Assembly (NCBI GenBank): GCA_018907035.1
Contig: JACCIC010000021.1
Location: forward strand, 3,667,001-3,731,000
Direction of reading: 5' to 3'
Length of the DNA stretch: 64,000 nt
Source: Sycobia sp. Sy_11
Taxonomy: Eukaryota > Arthropoda > Insecta > Hymenoptera > Epichrysomallidae
Part shown: positions 37,131-48,838 of the stretch, piece by piece
Layout: each line of letters opens with the position of its first letter
Numbering within the stretch: position 1 is the stretch's first letter
Notes under the pieces: generated by a model
What the model was told of the DNA's origin: nothing
What the model saw: only the letters and a program-made list of their open reading frames with translations
Databases searched by the model: none
Translations under genes and position numbers: made by a program

Positions 37131-37133
<3 letters not shown>

Positions 37134-37139
37134 GGGCTA

Positions 37140-37660
37140 TTTTTTGGAGCACCTGTACACACTTTTATACTATTTGTGACATCATGCTTGCCCACACAAG
37201 CAGGCTATATTGTTGGATATCTTTCTCCTATTTCGAATGGGTTAGTCGAAAATATAATGTACCATAGTGTTTATATTAGATTCTTGGTCACATTAGTTTT
37301 CTATTTATTGATTCCGATGATATTGAAATAATTGCATCTATATTCATTTTACTCCATATACGGGGGGATGATCGCCACCCATCATACGCATTTCATCATT
37401 TTTTTCATGCTTACCCCATATTCAGGTGAATGTCAATTATCGTGTAAAAGTAATATTACACTACGCAGATTAATTTGTTTTGATTGAAGTTCTAAATATT
37501 GTATTTTATATTTATATAGAAATAAATAGTAAATTATATTTATTATTTTATAAATGACTTCAAAATGTATTCGTATCAATAGAAAAGGATTGAAATTAAA
37601 ATAAAATATAATTCCTTAATATTATGTACACAACAATATATAATTTTACCGCTTTTAAAA
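37140..37660. other. AT-rich unique sequence
   Basis: Nothing recognisable. Confidence 0.6.
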
Positions 37661-37669
37661 ATATATATA

Positions 37670-37671
<2 letters not shown>

Positions 37672-37722
<51 letters not shown>
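37672..37722. repeat. (AT)n microsatellite
   Basis: Pure AT, about 25 units. Confidence 0.97.
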
Positions 37723-37724
<2 letters not shown>

Positions 37725-37813
37725 TATTCATTCACTCATAAGAATTTGTTTTCTGTATCAAAGATATTTCTGCTTTCACGTCACACAATTTTGTCATCGC
37801 CTATATAAGACTT

Positions 37814-37819
37814 AATCCG

Positions 37820-37891
<72 letters not shown>

Positions 37892-37912
37892 AATATATAC
37901 ATATATCGGATT
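37814..37912. repeat. (AT)n array inside an inverted repeat
   Basis: AATCCGAT (37814-37821) and ATCGGATT (37905-37912) flank an AT array (37822-37882) and a short ATACATATA tail. The whole 99 bp can fold as one hairpin. Confidence 0.9.
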
Positions 37913-38549
37913 GAAAGTCAGAGATGTCGATCGAAATAAATACGGGGACTAAATTTTATAAGCCCAAGGTTTTACTTTTTTGACTTGCCTATATTACACA
38001 AAACAACATTATGGATTAAATTTTGAATATCTCTAACATAATATCGAAACATGAAATGACCTCGATGAATAAAACGATATTATAAAAGAGAATTGAGTTA
38101 GAGTTAAACATATCATGTGTAAAATATATCATACTACTCGAATATGTCATTATTATTGAAAATTTATATCGAAGCTTTTTATTTCCTTACACAAAATGTA
38201 AAAAATTAGAAATACCAATAAAACTCTCAAGTTTGTCCTCTTTTCCATATTATCAATTCATACATCTTTTGCGATAATAATGCATGTTTTGTAACTCTAA
38301 TCAAGGAATAATCTACCTTATAATTCTGAGCCACCCTTGTGGACACAATCGTAATCACCGCCATCGCCGCAAGAATCCTTATGCCAAGTCCGATCGATAC
38401 TATTCTTAATATAGACAGGAAAAATGTTATCCGACGGGACGCTTCGATCGCAATGTGCATCGGCTCGAGATATAGACATATCTCATCATAGCCTATATCG
38501 GCCGCTTCGATTCCCCGACGATGGCAAATAGAACAGCGACATTACTCGT

Positions 38550-38551
<2 letters not shown>

Positions 38552-38598
<47 letters not shown>

Positions 38599-38616
38599 GG
38601 CGCAATTAGCGCAAAC

Positions 38617-38692
<76 letters not shown>
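38552..38692. repeat. (AT)n and (GA)n arrays 24 bp apart
   Basis: AT at 38552-38595 and GA at 38620-38692 (about 36 units), separated by ATGGCGCAATTAGCGC-type unique sequence. Confidence 0.97.
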
Positions 38693-38694
<2 letters not shown>

Positions 38695-38699
38695 AATAA

Positions 38700-39500
38700 A
38701 TGTGCACAGTGGGAACTAGAAAACGCTATTTTCAAAATTAATTAATGAAAAAATTATAAAAATATGAAAAAAAAATAGAAAATAAAAAATCGAAATCCGC
38801 ATATAAATATCAATGAAAATTAATTATAACTAAATAGCAGATATAAAACTAAACTACTGCGATTAAAAAACACATTCCTAAAACTCAATCCTAAAACTTT
38901 CGCATTAAAAAATACCAGAAAAAATGTATCTTTAAACGTAAGATCATAAAAAGCATAAAAGAAAAATATAGTTGTATAATAGTCGCGTAAATAAAAAAAA
39001 AACGTACGCGTATACGGGTGTTACATTGAAACTTGATGATTTATATAATTCACCTCGAATCCGTTGAGGACGTTTAATCCATTAATAAATTGCCCTCAGA
39101 TATAAAAGTATATTGCGTCGCGTACAATTTGTAGAAGATGTAGGCTTAACAAGATCCAACGGAGAAAATACTCTCGCATTTCGTGACGCATCCCGCGAAT
39201 TTAACGGATTATTTCGTGCGCGATGAAAAACAAGAGGCTCAGCAGTTCGTAAAAGCGAGAAACGAATTGACGAGGATGCTCTAAGTATCTTGCGTCTAGA
39301 TGCATAGGATTTTCTTTTTTCACATCGCATTGACTTTTGTTGGGAGCTCCTTGGAATGGTCCAAGAACAATTCGGGACGGCAATAAACGAATGGAAATAT
39401 TAAACGTTTAATTAATCTAAATTTCATTAAGAGCGGAAGGAATGCTTGGTTCTTTCTGGGGCAGGCTAAAAAAGATAAAACATATCTTGGTCCCAATATT
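38700..39500. other. AT-rich then mixed unique sequence
   Basis: AT-rich to about 39050, then more balanced. Overlapping minus-strand frames at 39082-39383 (for example NPMHLDARYLEHPRQFVSRF) are open in two phases, so neither is convincing. Confidence 0.5.
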
Positions 39501-39512
39501 GCATTGTAAGTC

Positions 39513-39514
<2 letters not shown>

Positions 39515-39553
<39 letters not shown>
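39515..39553. repeat. (GA)n microsatellite
   Basis: Pure GA, about 19 units, followed by broken GA. Confidence 0.96.
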
Positions 39554-39558
<5 letters not shown>

Positions 39559-39857
39559 AGAGATAGAGCGCGATTCGCGTCGATGACGAGAGGGGCTCTC
39601 GGATCGTTTGCCCAACGACACGCACACACACCGCAGGCCCGCAAAGTGTGAGCCGAAATGAATTCGACCTCGGTCGTCTACACAACATCTCGTCCCGCTC
39701 GCTCGTTTCTACTAACGTTACCCCCCCCCCCCTGTCACGCCACGCCGATCCCAATAACCTTTTTCCACGCTGCGGCACGAAGATGCATCGCTCGCTTGCC
39801 ATCTTGCATACAAAAAAATACGACCCACGATGATGCTTATCTCTCTTGTATGTGCGT

Positions 39858-39859
<2 letters not shown>

Positions 39860-39924
<65 letters not shown>

Positions 39925-39933
39925 CTCCCTCTT

Positions 39934-39980
<47 letters not shown>
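39860..39980. repeat. (CT)n and (AT)n arrays
   Basis: CT at 39860-39917 and AT at 39936-39980, separated by about 20 bp. Confidence 0.97.
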
Positions 39981-39982
<2 letters not shown>

Positions 39983-40069
39983 GTATCTTCGCAGCTCTAT
40001 AGTACATATTTATTACTTATTTATGTCGACGAAAAGCGTGACGTACGAGTAGAAATACGACTAATGTAG

Positions 40070-41865
40070 TCGTTGTGAAAGGTATTCCGTGCGAGGTGTT
40101 TAGAAATTATAATCGTCCCCGTCGATTTTGCCAAGAACGAGCTATAATGGATGGAGTATAACGGAGTCGGGTATGAGGACGTAGTTGTATAGTTTCAAAT
40201 AACAAGTTATAAATACATCTATAAAGTTAGATCGCGAACCAGTGTTAGTAGCTGATTTTTTTCGAGACGTAAGTTTTGCACTATCATACCAGCGTCTATG
40301 CGCGTGGGGCGTGTCTATGTGTGCGTAATCGCCGTTAATAAATTAATAATAAAAAAAAAGACTCTTTAAATAAAATTTCATCACGGAACAGCATCATATT
40401 ATTACATTCGTTCGGATTTGTTCATTGAAATTAAATTCAAGAATGCCGAAGAAGAGACAGAATTTAAATGCATTAAAATAATTAAAAATAATCATCGACA
40501 CTGTGTGCACATTGATAGAATTTTAATCAAAAGAGATTCCTCGGCAAGGCGTTAAGCCTCGCTTCGGCTTTATATTTATAGACTATCATTTTTAAGCCTG
40601 ATCTAACAAGAACTGGCCATCGGATACGGAGTGGCGGAATTCGATCCATATTGATCGAGATGACTCTGATTAACTCAAAGGCAAAATGAGCCCCGCACGG
40701 CTTTAGGAGCTAACAGAGCCCTATTATACGAATAAACTACCTTATTCTAACTTATAATTAGTAACGATATGGGAAAATTCCTGATATTGCACAGTCCAGT
40801 GAATGTTGTTCAATGAACAATCCTACTTTTATAAAACCATAATCGATGAAAAATCAACACTGGAAGCGCAAAATTTCAAATTAATCTATCTGTAAATGTG
40901 TTTGATTCTTATTATATTTGTTGTCAATTCACGTATTCGGATTGCCGGGCTATATATTTGCTGACGAGGAGAACATTTCATCTGAACTATACTAGTTCAA
41001 ATAGCAGTAAGAAACCATAGATGCGCGGACAATGGCTTATCCTGCGCCCTTTTCCCTTTTCGACAGTAAAAAATTTCGTCCACGCGCGAAAATCCTCAAT
41101 CTTTCGGGACTGAATCATAAGAGCCTCGCGTACAGCACAAGATAACGTATATAAAAAATAAGGCAGACATGTGTGTTATAACTATACTCCTTCGATTCTT
41201 TTCTACGAAACTACATCAAAAATTCACGTCATTTTCATTTAAAATCCAAGCAATATTTCATACATCAAAATCAATTACGTTTTCAGATAAATAAATTTAT
41301 TCATTCGGCTTGAATATGAAAATGAACAAAAATTTTGTTTATTATGATATAAAATTTGTTATAATATACATATAATTATAACATAAATCCATTGTGTAGT
41401 ATTGCAATCTACGCGACTAATTACTGTTATAAATGTAATTGGTAATTTCTAGTAAACAAATTTTTACGTATAAAATTAATATAAAAATAAAACATAAATT
41501 CCTATTTATATTTTCTTGCATATGATCTAATGAAATCTGCTTAATTGCGTGCATGCACAATAATTAATGACAGTAGATCGATAATAAATCACGACTGCTG
41601 TAACTACATAAAACATAATTCATTATTCTTGTGAAGATTATATACGTATGTCACCTTCTGCAACATCCATTATCCATAGAATCAATCGCAATAATGTACG
41701 GCATCTAGAAGATTTTCCAGTGTCGAATTTTTAAATTGCACGTTCGAACAGCTACCGTGAGCATAGAACCCATACGGAAACGCGGCTCAGAAAACAAAAT
41801 TTGATAAAGATTTTTATATAGATATTATCTATCGTGCGGAAAAATGCTTACCTCGTTAAATATAT

Positions 41866-41870
<5 letters not shown>
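40070..41870. other. AT-rich unique sequence
   Basis: The part at 40530-40760 is more balanced (AAGGCGTTAAGCCTCGCTTC near 40544) and has no long frame; it could be regulatory. No gene is supported. Confidence 0.5.

Positions 41871-41874
<4 letters not shown>

Positions 41875-41907
<33 letters not shown>
41875..41907. repeat. (AT)n microsatellite
   Basis: Pure AT, about 16 units. Confidence 0.96.
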
Positions 41908-41910
<3 letters not shown>

Positions 41911-42090
41911 ACATGCTTATCCAAAACAAGCTCTGAAAATTGAGTGCTGTGTGTGCACGATTTTCTCACCCCCTACTCCCGTTGTTGTATCTCCGAGTTT
42001 CGTCCATTTTTGCGCGAATTTCTTCCTACATTCTTTCTCCCTCTTCTTGTTTCTTCCTTGCCGCTCGTGTACCTAAATATACGATCAGCA

Positions 42091-42098
<8 letters not shown>

Positions 42099-42141
<43 letters not shown>
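42099..42141. repeat. (AT)n microsatellite
   Basis: Pure AT, about 21 units. Confidence 0.97.
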
Positions 42142-42144
<3 letters not shown>

Positions 42145-42337
42145 CGGTCCAAAGAATTGAAATCACTCGTTAGCTCCTATATAACGATAGGCTGTCGGAC
42201 CGGAGGGAGGAAGAGAAAAAGAGAGGAGGCGTGCACGCGGACACATCATCGGGGTGCTCGGCTGCGTGCGAGTCGTGCTCTATCGCTCCGTCGTGGCGCG
42301 TCAGAAGAACGGCAACATAATAGTACAGAACCCACAC

Positions 42338-42341
<4 letters not shown>

Positions 42342-42382
<41 letters not shown>
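42342..42382. repeat. (AT)n microsatellite
   Basis: Pure AT, about 20 units. Confidence 0.97.
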
Positions 42383-42387
<5 letters not shown>

Positions 42388-42522
42388 GCTTGTGTCTGTG
42401 TGTATATGTGTCCCGTCGACGAGGGTTGAGTCCGATGGCAGTACATAAGCTTTCGCGCGCGCGCGTGGACATGCCGACTGTACATATGAGGACGTATACA
42501 AAAGTGAAGTACACAGACACCC

Positions 42523-42524
<2 letters not shown>

Positions 42525-42572
<48 letters not shown>
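42525..42572. repeat. (AT)n microsatellite
   Basis: Pure AT, 24 units; fourth AT array within 700 bp. Confidence 0.97.
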
Positions 42573-42575
<3 letters not shown>

Positions 42576-42724
42576 AATCGGGGTGTTGAAATCAATTTGA
42601 TAGAGGAGGCGAGCGCGTGCCGAATTACCTCTACGTGACGTACGCCTGTTTCGCCATTTTCCCATTATTAACGAGAGCGCGGGGCCGCGCCGCGCAAAAT
42701 GGAGAGACGCGCTCGGAAAGAGAA

Positions 42725-42728
<4 letters not shown>

Positions 42729-42765
<37 letters not shown>
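42729..42765. repeat. (GA)n microsatellite
   Basis: Pure GA, about 18 units, 72 bp after a GCCATTTT motif (42653-42660). Confidence 0.96.
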
Positions 42766-42769
<4 letters not shown>

Positions 42770-42987
42770 GGCATTATCTAGTGTACGTATATATGTATAG
42801 TGGATGAAATGCGGACGACGGACGAGAGGTCCTCTCGGTATCGTTGCGATCCCGGGCACGTACCGATCGCGCGATGCGTACAATTGGAAGAGGGCTATTC
42901 GTCGCAATTAAACTCGACGAGGTGCCGCGCGCAACGCAACGCAACTGCCGCTCCGACTGCTGTCCGCGTCTGCGTCTATACATATAC

Positions 42988-42989
<2 letters not shown>

Positions 42990-43022
<33 letters not shown>
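42990..43022. repeat. (GT)n microsatellite
   Basis: Pure GT, about 16 units. Confidence 0.96.
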
Positions 43023-43023
<1 letters not shown>

Positions 43024-43159
43024 AATATGCATATAGAGATATGTTCACCCTGGCAGCTGCGAGAGCATAAATATATATATTGAGCGATTGGTACCGCGGC
43101 CCTAATAACCGATGCAACGCGTAGTATTACACAAGGACGCGGGAATGGAGGATTTATAT

Positions 43160-43161
<2 letters not shown>

Positions 43162-43200
<39 letters not shown>

Positions 43201-43250
43201 GGAGAGAGAGAGAATGAGAGAGAGAGAGAGAGAGGGGGGGAGAGAGAGAG
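43162..43250. repeat. Imperfect (GA)n array
   Basis: About 89 bp of GA with GGAGG, AATG and G8 interruptions. Confidence 0.96.
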
Positions 43251-43851
43251 CGACAGGCCGAATGCACAAGAGGACCGCGGGGGCCAGCGCGCGCGCGCGG
43301 GCGAGTGTGTGTGTCTGCATATATTCCTGTATGGGATGGAATGAGGTTCTTTTTATTATGTACAAGGCATATATGCGCGTATATACCCTTGATGTGCCGA
43401 TGGCACAGTGCGGATTGTCCTTTTCTTTTTTTCTTTGTTTCCTTTTTTTCTGCAACGATTGTCAATTAATCGGTTTAATTAATTTTTCCAGGGAAGCATA
43501 TCGGCTCATTCGCGCTTTCCTCATTGGATAATGGAACAAGTGTGCAAAATTTTTGCTCTCGTGATCGTTATTGATTGAAACAAAACGCATCTCATTAGAA
43601 GCATTAATTTTTCACCACCTGCCAGATAAGTTTTCGATTTATTTCTAGTGAAGTTCCTCATTGAACATCTCAAATCAATTTATCGAATCCATTGTCTTCT
43701 TTAGATTAGAACGTGTCTCGACCGAACAAGTAATAATATGAGCTAATAATATCTGTAGAATTCTAGGGAAAGTTCATTATAAGATTGCACATTACAATCC
43801 ATCTAGATGTAGCTTTGAACTATTTGACAACATATGTAGATTCTGTCTATA

Positions 43852-43879
43852 CTACAGTGTAAAAATTTGAGTAAGACTT
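43852..43879 (+). repeat. Mariner left terminal inverted repeat
   Basis: It begins CTACAGTGTAAAAATTTGAG and continues into TAAGACTT. The reverse complement of the other end differs at 4 of 28 positions. It is the 3' end relative to the transposase. Confidence 0.85.
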
Positions 43880-43904
43880 TATTTATAAATTTTGAAATCT
43901 TTAT

Positions 43905-44362
43905 TTATTCTTCGAAATCTAATTTCTTCCCCTCAAAATAACCCCCCCCTGATGCAACTATGCCAACGCTTTTTTGAATTTTCAAAACATTTTTTATACT
44001 CGTATTCCGGAATGGCAATCAGTTCCTTCTTTGATTCAGCTTTTATTTCTTCAAGCGAATCAAAACCGTGTCCAGGAAGTGGTCTTTTCAGATTGCTTTG
44101 TAGCCAGATGTCATACGGTACTAAATCAGGTGAGTACGGTGGTTGCGGAACGTTATTATGGTTGAACATTTAGCGAAATGTTCACTTAAAATACATACAG
44201 TGTGATGCAAAAACCAAGAGTGCTATTTCCATACATCTGGCTTTTTGAGACGAACAGTTTCACGCAAACACCACATAACACTCAAATAATATTCTTTGTC
44301 AATCGTCTGGCTTGTTGGAAGGAATTCATCATCTACCATACCACGATAATTGCAGAATTCCG
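43905..44362 (-). pseudogene. Mariner transposase C-terminal remnant, broken
   Basis: Reading the minus strand from about 44362, one frame gives a mariner-like segment (GMVDDEFLP, then KEYYLSVMW and RLKKPDVWK), then an in-frame TAG at 44223-44225, then SWFLHH. The part that should follow, around the second catalytic aspartate, is replaced by unrelated residues. A second frame (44169 to 43933) carries the signature PPYSPDLVPYDIW with the third catalytic aspartate, then FDSLEEIKAESKKEL and KKRWHSC. A G-run at 43946-43953 (C-run on the plus strand) shifts the frame again before the normal tail GYFEGKKLDFEE and a TAA at 43905-43907. One stop, at least two frameshifts and a large N-terminal deletion make it nonfunctional. 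Confidence 0.92.
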
Positions 44363-44448
44363 TGGCACAGATAACTCTGACAGTACTATACCAACCTAAA
44401 AATAAAAATATTTGTCCGAATCGATAAACCTGGAAAGTTTGAATTGAA

Positions 44449-44476
44449 AAGTCTTACTCATGTTTGTACACAGTAG
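44449..44476 (-). repeat. Mariner right terminal inverted repeat
   Basis: Read on the minus strand it begins CTACTGTGTACAAACATGAG. It pairs with the left end and is followed outward by the TA duplication. It is the 5' end relative to the transposase. Confidence 0.85.
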
Positions 44477-44479
44477 TAA

Positions 44480-45780
44480 GCTATAAGAGCGAACTACCCC
44501 AAAGACTCGATATTGAGATCGGTTAAAAATGTCATAATGCAAATATCTGTTTTTTTTTTTTTTGATCTCACAAAATACACAACATCATATTTGACTTTTA
44601 GATATTTCGTTTTGACAACGATCGATAGACATACATCATCAAGTATACACCGTCTTTTTTGATTACCGTAATAAATTCATTCATGATCGTTGATATCACG
44701 ATTTGATACAGAAAACTCTCTAATTGGCATTGTTCAATCGACCTCTCACACATCATCGATCATCATTTTATATCAAATTTATGCAGCATTTTCATTTTGC
44801 GTAAGCATTTACTAATCATTAATTTCCTTTAGATTCGAATACGCTCGACGATACCTTGGTCTTGTGGCCAACACTGACAAGAATGATATATATTAGCGTT
44901 CTATACGCAATATGACGAATATTGTTAATCTTTTACGCAGAAAGCATGAAATGTGTCGGATTTCAATGCGATATTTTAACAGTGCTAATCTTCGCTGGAG
45001 GAAATTTTAAAGTTTTCACTGAAACATTCATTATATAAAATTATAAATGAAAATGCCAACAGCGAGCACTTACGTGGCAGCAGTATTGTACGTTTTTCAC
45101 CAGGCGGCCAAAAGACTGCATTGAATCTCACGTGTTCAAATATTGGTTGTCGAATATCAAACTATAGAACATAATCAGAATCGACGAGACGAATCTGATA
45201 ATACTAACGAGTATTTTAGGGTTATTTTCGTGATATTTTAATGCCAAATTAGAGATTTACGAGGCGAGACTTATCAAAATATTATTATCTTTCTGAATCC
45301 TCTCACGTTTATGGCTGCTCGAAGAAAGGACAATTGCTTGAGAACTCGTCGATGCGAGTAAAGCCGTCAATACAGTAATCACGTTGCAGAATTTCTTTCA
45401 TCTATAATTTTTGTCACTTTACCTCAACATATATGTAAATTATTATTTAATATCGTGCGTCATTTGTCACTCTAACGTGTATGCGTAAATTCAATAAAGA
45501 TAATTTAAAGAATAAGATGACACGATATTTTTTATGGAAATGCCCATATATATACTCTTGAGGGAACTGGCTGAATTTGGACCTAATTTTGACCTGATAT
45601 TACAAGAGAGTGAAATAAATCACTTTCTAAGAATACTTTTCACTATCTAAATTTTAGAGAGATTCGTCACAGATTTCAAATCAAGAAGCATATTTTCATT
45701 ATACACATTCAATAATTTAACCAAACATCTTTTTGTTTCGTCACAATTCCGGTGTGTGTTCAACACTTCGCTTCCGTGTC
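44480..45780. other. AT-rich unique sequence
   Basis: Contains the candidate exon at 45074-45161. Nothing else recognised. Confidence 0.6.
45074..45161 (-). CDS. Candidate 88-nt internal exon, unidentified protein
   Basis: On the minus strand an acceptor ending GTTCTATAG precedes an open frame of 29 codons plus one base. It ends at a near-consensus donor, CCAC followed by GTAAGTGC. The peptide includes RQPIFEHVRFNAVFWPPGEK and then RTILLP, a composition with Trp, two Pro and balanced charge that is less typical of random AT-rich translation. The segment is richer in GC than its flanks. No family is recognised. It could belong to the same minus-strand transcription unit as the other candidates. 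Confidence 0.22.
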
Positions 45781-45782
45781 GA

Positions 45783-45785
<3 letters not shown>

Positions 45786-45822
<37 letters not shown>
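45786..45822. repeat. (GA)n microsatellite
   Basis: Pure GA, about 18 units. Confidence 0.96.
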
Positions 45823-45827
<5 letters not shown>

Positions 45828-46799
45828 AATTCTTCCCCCCTTCATTCTGTACCTAAAAATAAATCAACGCCTCGTATAATCGCGTATACCAACGGAGTCG
45901 CTGGACTGCAGTTGTCTCCCCCTCTACCCCCCTAAACCAGCGAGACTTCATTAAAAGTTCAGCGCGCCCGCAAAACACCGGGACGCGCGCGCGTCAAGAA
46001 TACATTAGATGAGGGGAAAGGGGAACACGAGAGCGTTTTCACGCGCCCGCGCATTCGTCAAATTCGTATCTACCCGATTAATCCGTCGAGCGCTCGATAT
46101 AATCCCGGACGTAACAAGCCCCCGTATAATCTCGACAGAAAAGGGTAGAGGGTGAGGAGGAGGGAGTGGGAGGTCGAGCGCTGTCTCGACCGCGAGGATT
46201 ACAAAGTCTTCTGTGAGGACCTTCGATCTCTCTCCCCCCCCCCTCGACTCCCGATCTACAAATTAGTTTTTAACTCCTCGCCATCCCTCCCCACCCCCTC
46301 TCACTCTAGGCGACAAAATCGCGCTTACACGAAAACACACTCGGGCCCTAATGCGCGATTATATATATTAATGCGGGCGAGGGGGGAGGGTGAGAGAGAG
46401 AGACGCGCTGACAAAACAGGTGTTACGGCCGGGCGACGCGACGATCGTAGAAAAGGATCCTCTCGGTCCGGTAACACGATCGATACGTGCACCGCGTCCC
46501 GATCCGCAGAGCTGGGACCAGATAGGACTTATTATATTCGACATAGACGGTTACGAAGTGGGTCTGTAGATATATGTATATGTGTGTGTATATGTATATA
46601 TATATATATGCATGTATGTATGTATTATATCGACGGGCTCGATGCTTGTTGGTAAATTAAAGGGAGCGCGCCCGGAGGTGACAAGCGGGACACAAAGTCG
46701 AACGGAAATAGATCGGTGCGCGGGCTGAAAAGGGATCGACGAGCTGTCGAGGCTGATCAATCCGTGCTTTGGGATGTATATAGGAGAGCGCGTTGCCTA

Positions 46800-47400
46800 A
46801 GACTTAATGCGGAACGAGATCTTCGAGATTCATTTTTTCATTTTAATAAATTTGTTCGTTAGTAAGATAATAAATCGACCGAATATTTTTCATTATGTCC
46901 GTTCAGTACAAGAGTGCTTATAGGAAAAAATTAGGTTCGTTATACAGTATAGTATATAGATACTTGTTTTGTACGGCAAACGCTCAATATATGTAGTTGT
47001 TCAATGATCGTCTGTAGTAATGCAAAAATGTCGAATAATTATTCACAATTCACAGTTTGAGAAATTCGCGAATGGTACGTTCTAATGGAAATTTACAGCA
47101 TTTAGTGTTATTATCCAGATCATAATATAAAATTAAAAAGTTAAATAAAAAAGGTAAAATTACTATTTATAAAAAAGAATCTTTGATAAAGATTTTTAAA
47201 AAAAATAAAGAACTATCTTAAAATAGAAATTTAAAATTATGGAAGTTTTCGTACACATTATTATTATAAAAAGCAAATATTAACCTCTTCTTTACTGTCC
47301 TTTTCTTATTCCATATACCTCATAGCTTCCATTGTTTCTTTAATCTATCGAAAAGCTCTCCTTTCAATGAGCAAGAACGTGCCGTCCCCGTCTGTCACAT
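46800..47400. other. AT-rich unique sequence
   Basis: If the 47445-47636 frame is a real terminal exon, this would be its 3' flank on the minus strand. No clear polyadenylation signal was found. Confidence 0.5.
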
Positions 47401-47444
47401 TTGTCTCTCTCTCTCTCTCTCACTCTCTCTCCCTTAATACATAG

Positions 47445-47636
47445 TTAATTAAGGGCGTCCGGACTTTCAACGGCATACGTGTCGTCCATTTCGGAAATGT
47501 CGTCGTACCGAATCGTTCCGAATTCGCCGACATTCTCAAAGTCCAATCCGTCGACCGACTCGCCGGCGGTCCGGCTCTTCTCATTAAAAAGATGAAGCGG
47601 CGTGCCATATCGATTCTCTTCCCGAAGCTCGCCCGC
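47445..47636 (-). CDS. Candidate C-terminal coding exon with acidic tail
   Basis: A minus-strand open frame enters from a (CG)n run at 47634-47650 and ends at TAA (47445-47447). It encodes a mixed, acidic sequence including YGTPLHLFNEKSRTAGESVD, GLDFENVGEFGTIRYDDISE and MDDTYAVESPDALN. Codon use is varied and not repeat-driven, unlike most ORFs here. No good pyrimidine-rich acceptor is visible upstream; GGCGAG before CTTCGGG is the nearest AG. An ATG exists at about 47652 but lies before the CG repeat. It could be a terminal exon of a minus-strand gene or a chance open frame in a GC-richer island. A second open frame overlaps it. Confidence 0.25.
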   Translation of the reverse strand, partial: AGELREENRYGTPLHLFNEKSRTAGESVDGLDFENVGEFGTIRYDDISEMDDTYAVESPDALN

Positions 47637-47858
47637 GCGCGCGCGCGCGCACAATATCTCTTCTATATATCACCGATGCGAGAGAGTAAAAGTCGCCGTG
47701 CTATCGAGAGGGAAGGAGAGAGGAAGGGAGAGAGAGAGAGAAGAGCCCAACAAAATGGCGGTAGCTCCTCTCTTCTCCTGTACGCTCAAGTTGGTGTCGC
47801 GTCATTCCAACCCTGCTCGCCGCCTTCCCCACTCCCCTCGTCCATGTTCCCATTACCC

Positions 47859-47859
47859 C

Positions 47860-47901
<42 letters not shown>
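47859..47901. repeat. (CT)n microsatellite
   Basis: CT array with one GT slip. An AAAATGGCGG motif lies about 100 bp upstream (47752-47761). Confidence 0.96.
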
Positions 47902-47903
<2 letters not shown>

Positions 47904-48275
47904 GCGATCCCTCCACCGACGACGGCTTTATGTAATCGTACACCGGCTATACGTGCGATATCCTAAATGGGGGACTGGAAGGGGGAGGGGGGTGTACGAA
48001 GGGCGAGACGAGGCGATAGGCGCGCTCGAAAATCGCTCGGCGCTTTGTCACCCGGCCATGTGTCTCTAATGCAACGATCCCCCCGGGGGGTCATTTCTAT
48101 TCTATTTCACCCCCCGTTATCATCCCCCCTCTCGCAGGGGTGTGCGTACGCGTACGTATGTCGATTCGAGGAGGCACGACCCAGCGCGAGCGCTTCGTTC
48201 CCCAACGCCATCCATCGGTCTCGGTGCTTATCGCGCCCGTGCGGTATTATAAACGTATCCTGAAAAGAGAGAGAA

Positions 48276-48276
<1 letters not shown>

Positions 48277-48311
<35 letters not shown>
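48277..48311. repeat. (GA)n microsatellite
   Basis: Pure GA, about 17 units. Confidence 0.95.
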
Positions 48312-48314
<3 letters not shown>

Positions 48315-48521
48315 GGGAGATTGAGAGAGGGAGGGAGAGAGATCCTGCCCTCGGGTTCTTCTGCAGATTGACGTAAAATCAATGAGCGAAGTCAATGGGT
48401 TGTCCTGGCCTCGGTGTGTTATACTCGACAGCGAGCGAAAGAGAAGGAGAATTTTACGCCCCAATCCCCTCTGGCATTGTATAACCTGTAGGGCTCTACT
48501 TGCTCCCTCTATTCGCCTCCC

Positions 48522-48524
<3 letters not shown>

Positions 48525-48567
<43 letters not shown>
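48525..48567. repeat. (CT)n microsatellite
   Basis: Pure CT, about 21 units. Confidence 0.96.
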
Positions 48568-48569
<2 letters not shown>

Positions 48570-48838
48570 CCTTTCTACGTCCCTGCCCCCACCTCCCTGT
48601 CTCCTCTTCTGGTCCTTGTCGAGCGTAAAGCCGTTAAGTCCTTGACTCGAGCATTCAATACGTGTATAGTATACGCATTATACTTGCGCACGCACCATTC
48701 GCAGCCTCGTACATCCAGCTTTTAACTTTTCTCACTTTTCGCGCAACAAAGTTGCCCTCAGAAGTGTGTAACTTTTTCTTAAGATCGCTTATAAAACTGC
48801 TCTTGTGTTTATTTTTTTTTTTTTTTTTTCTATTGAAG

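Larger units (their letters stand above)
43852..44476 (-). mobile_element. Internally deleted mariner (Tc1/mariner) element
   Basis: A 625-bp DNA transposon bounded by 28-bp terminal inverted repeats that match at 24 of 28 positions. A TA dinucleotide stands on each side (43850-43851 and 44477-44478), the target duplication expected of mariner. Inside, on the minus strand, is the C-terminal part of a mariner transposase. Full elements are about 1.3 kb, so roughly half is missing. The gap lies between the 5' leader (about 44360-44476) and the middle of the transposase and removes its N-terminal DNA-binding region and first catalytic part. The copy cannot make transposase, but both ends are present, so it may once have been mobilised by a full-length relative. 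I am confident of the family; the subfamily is not determined. Confidence 0.93.
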
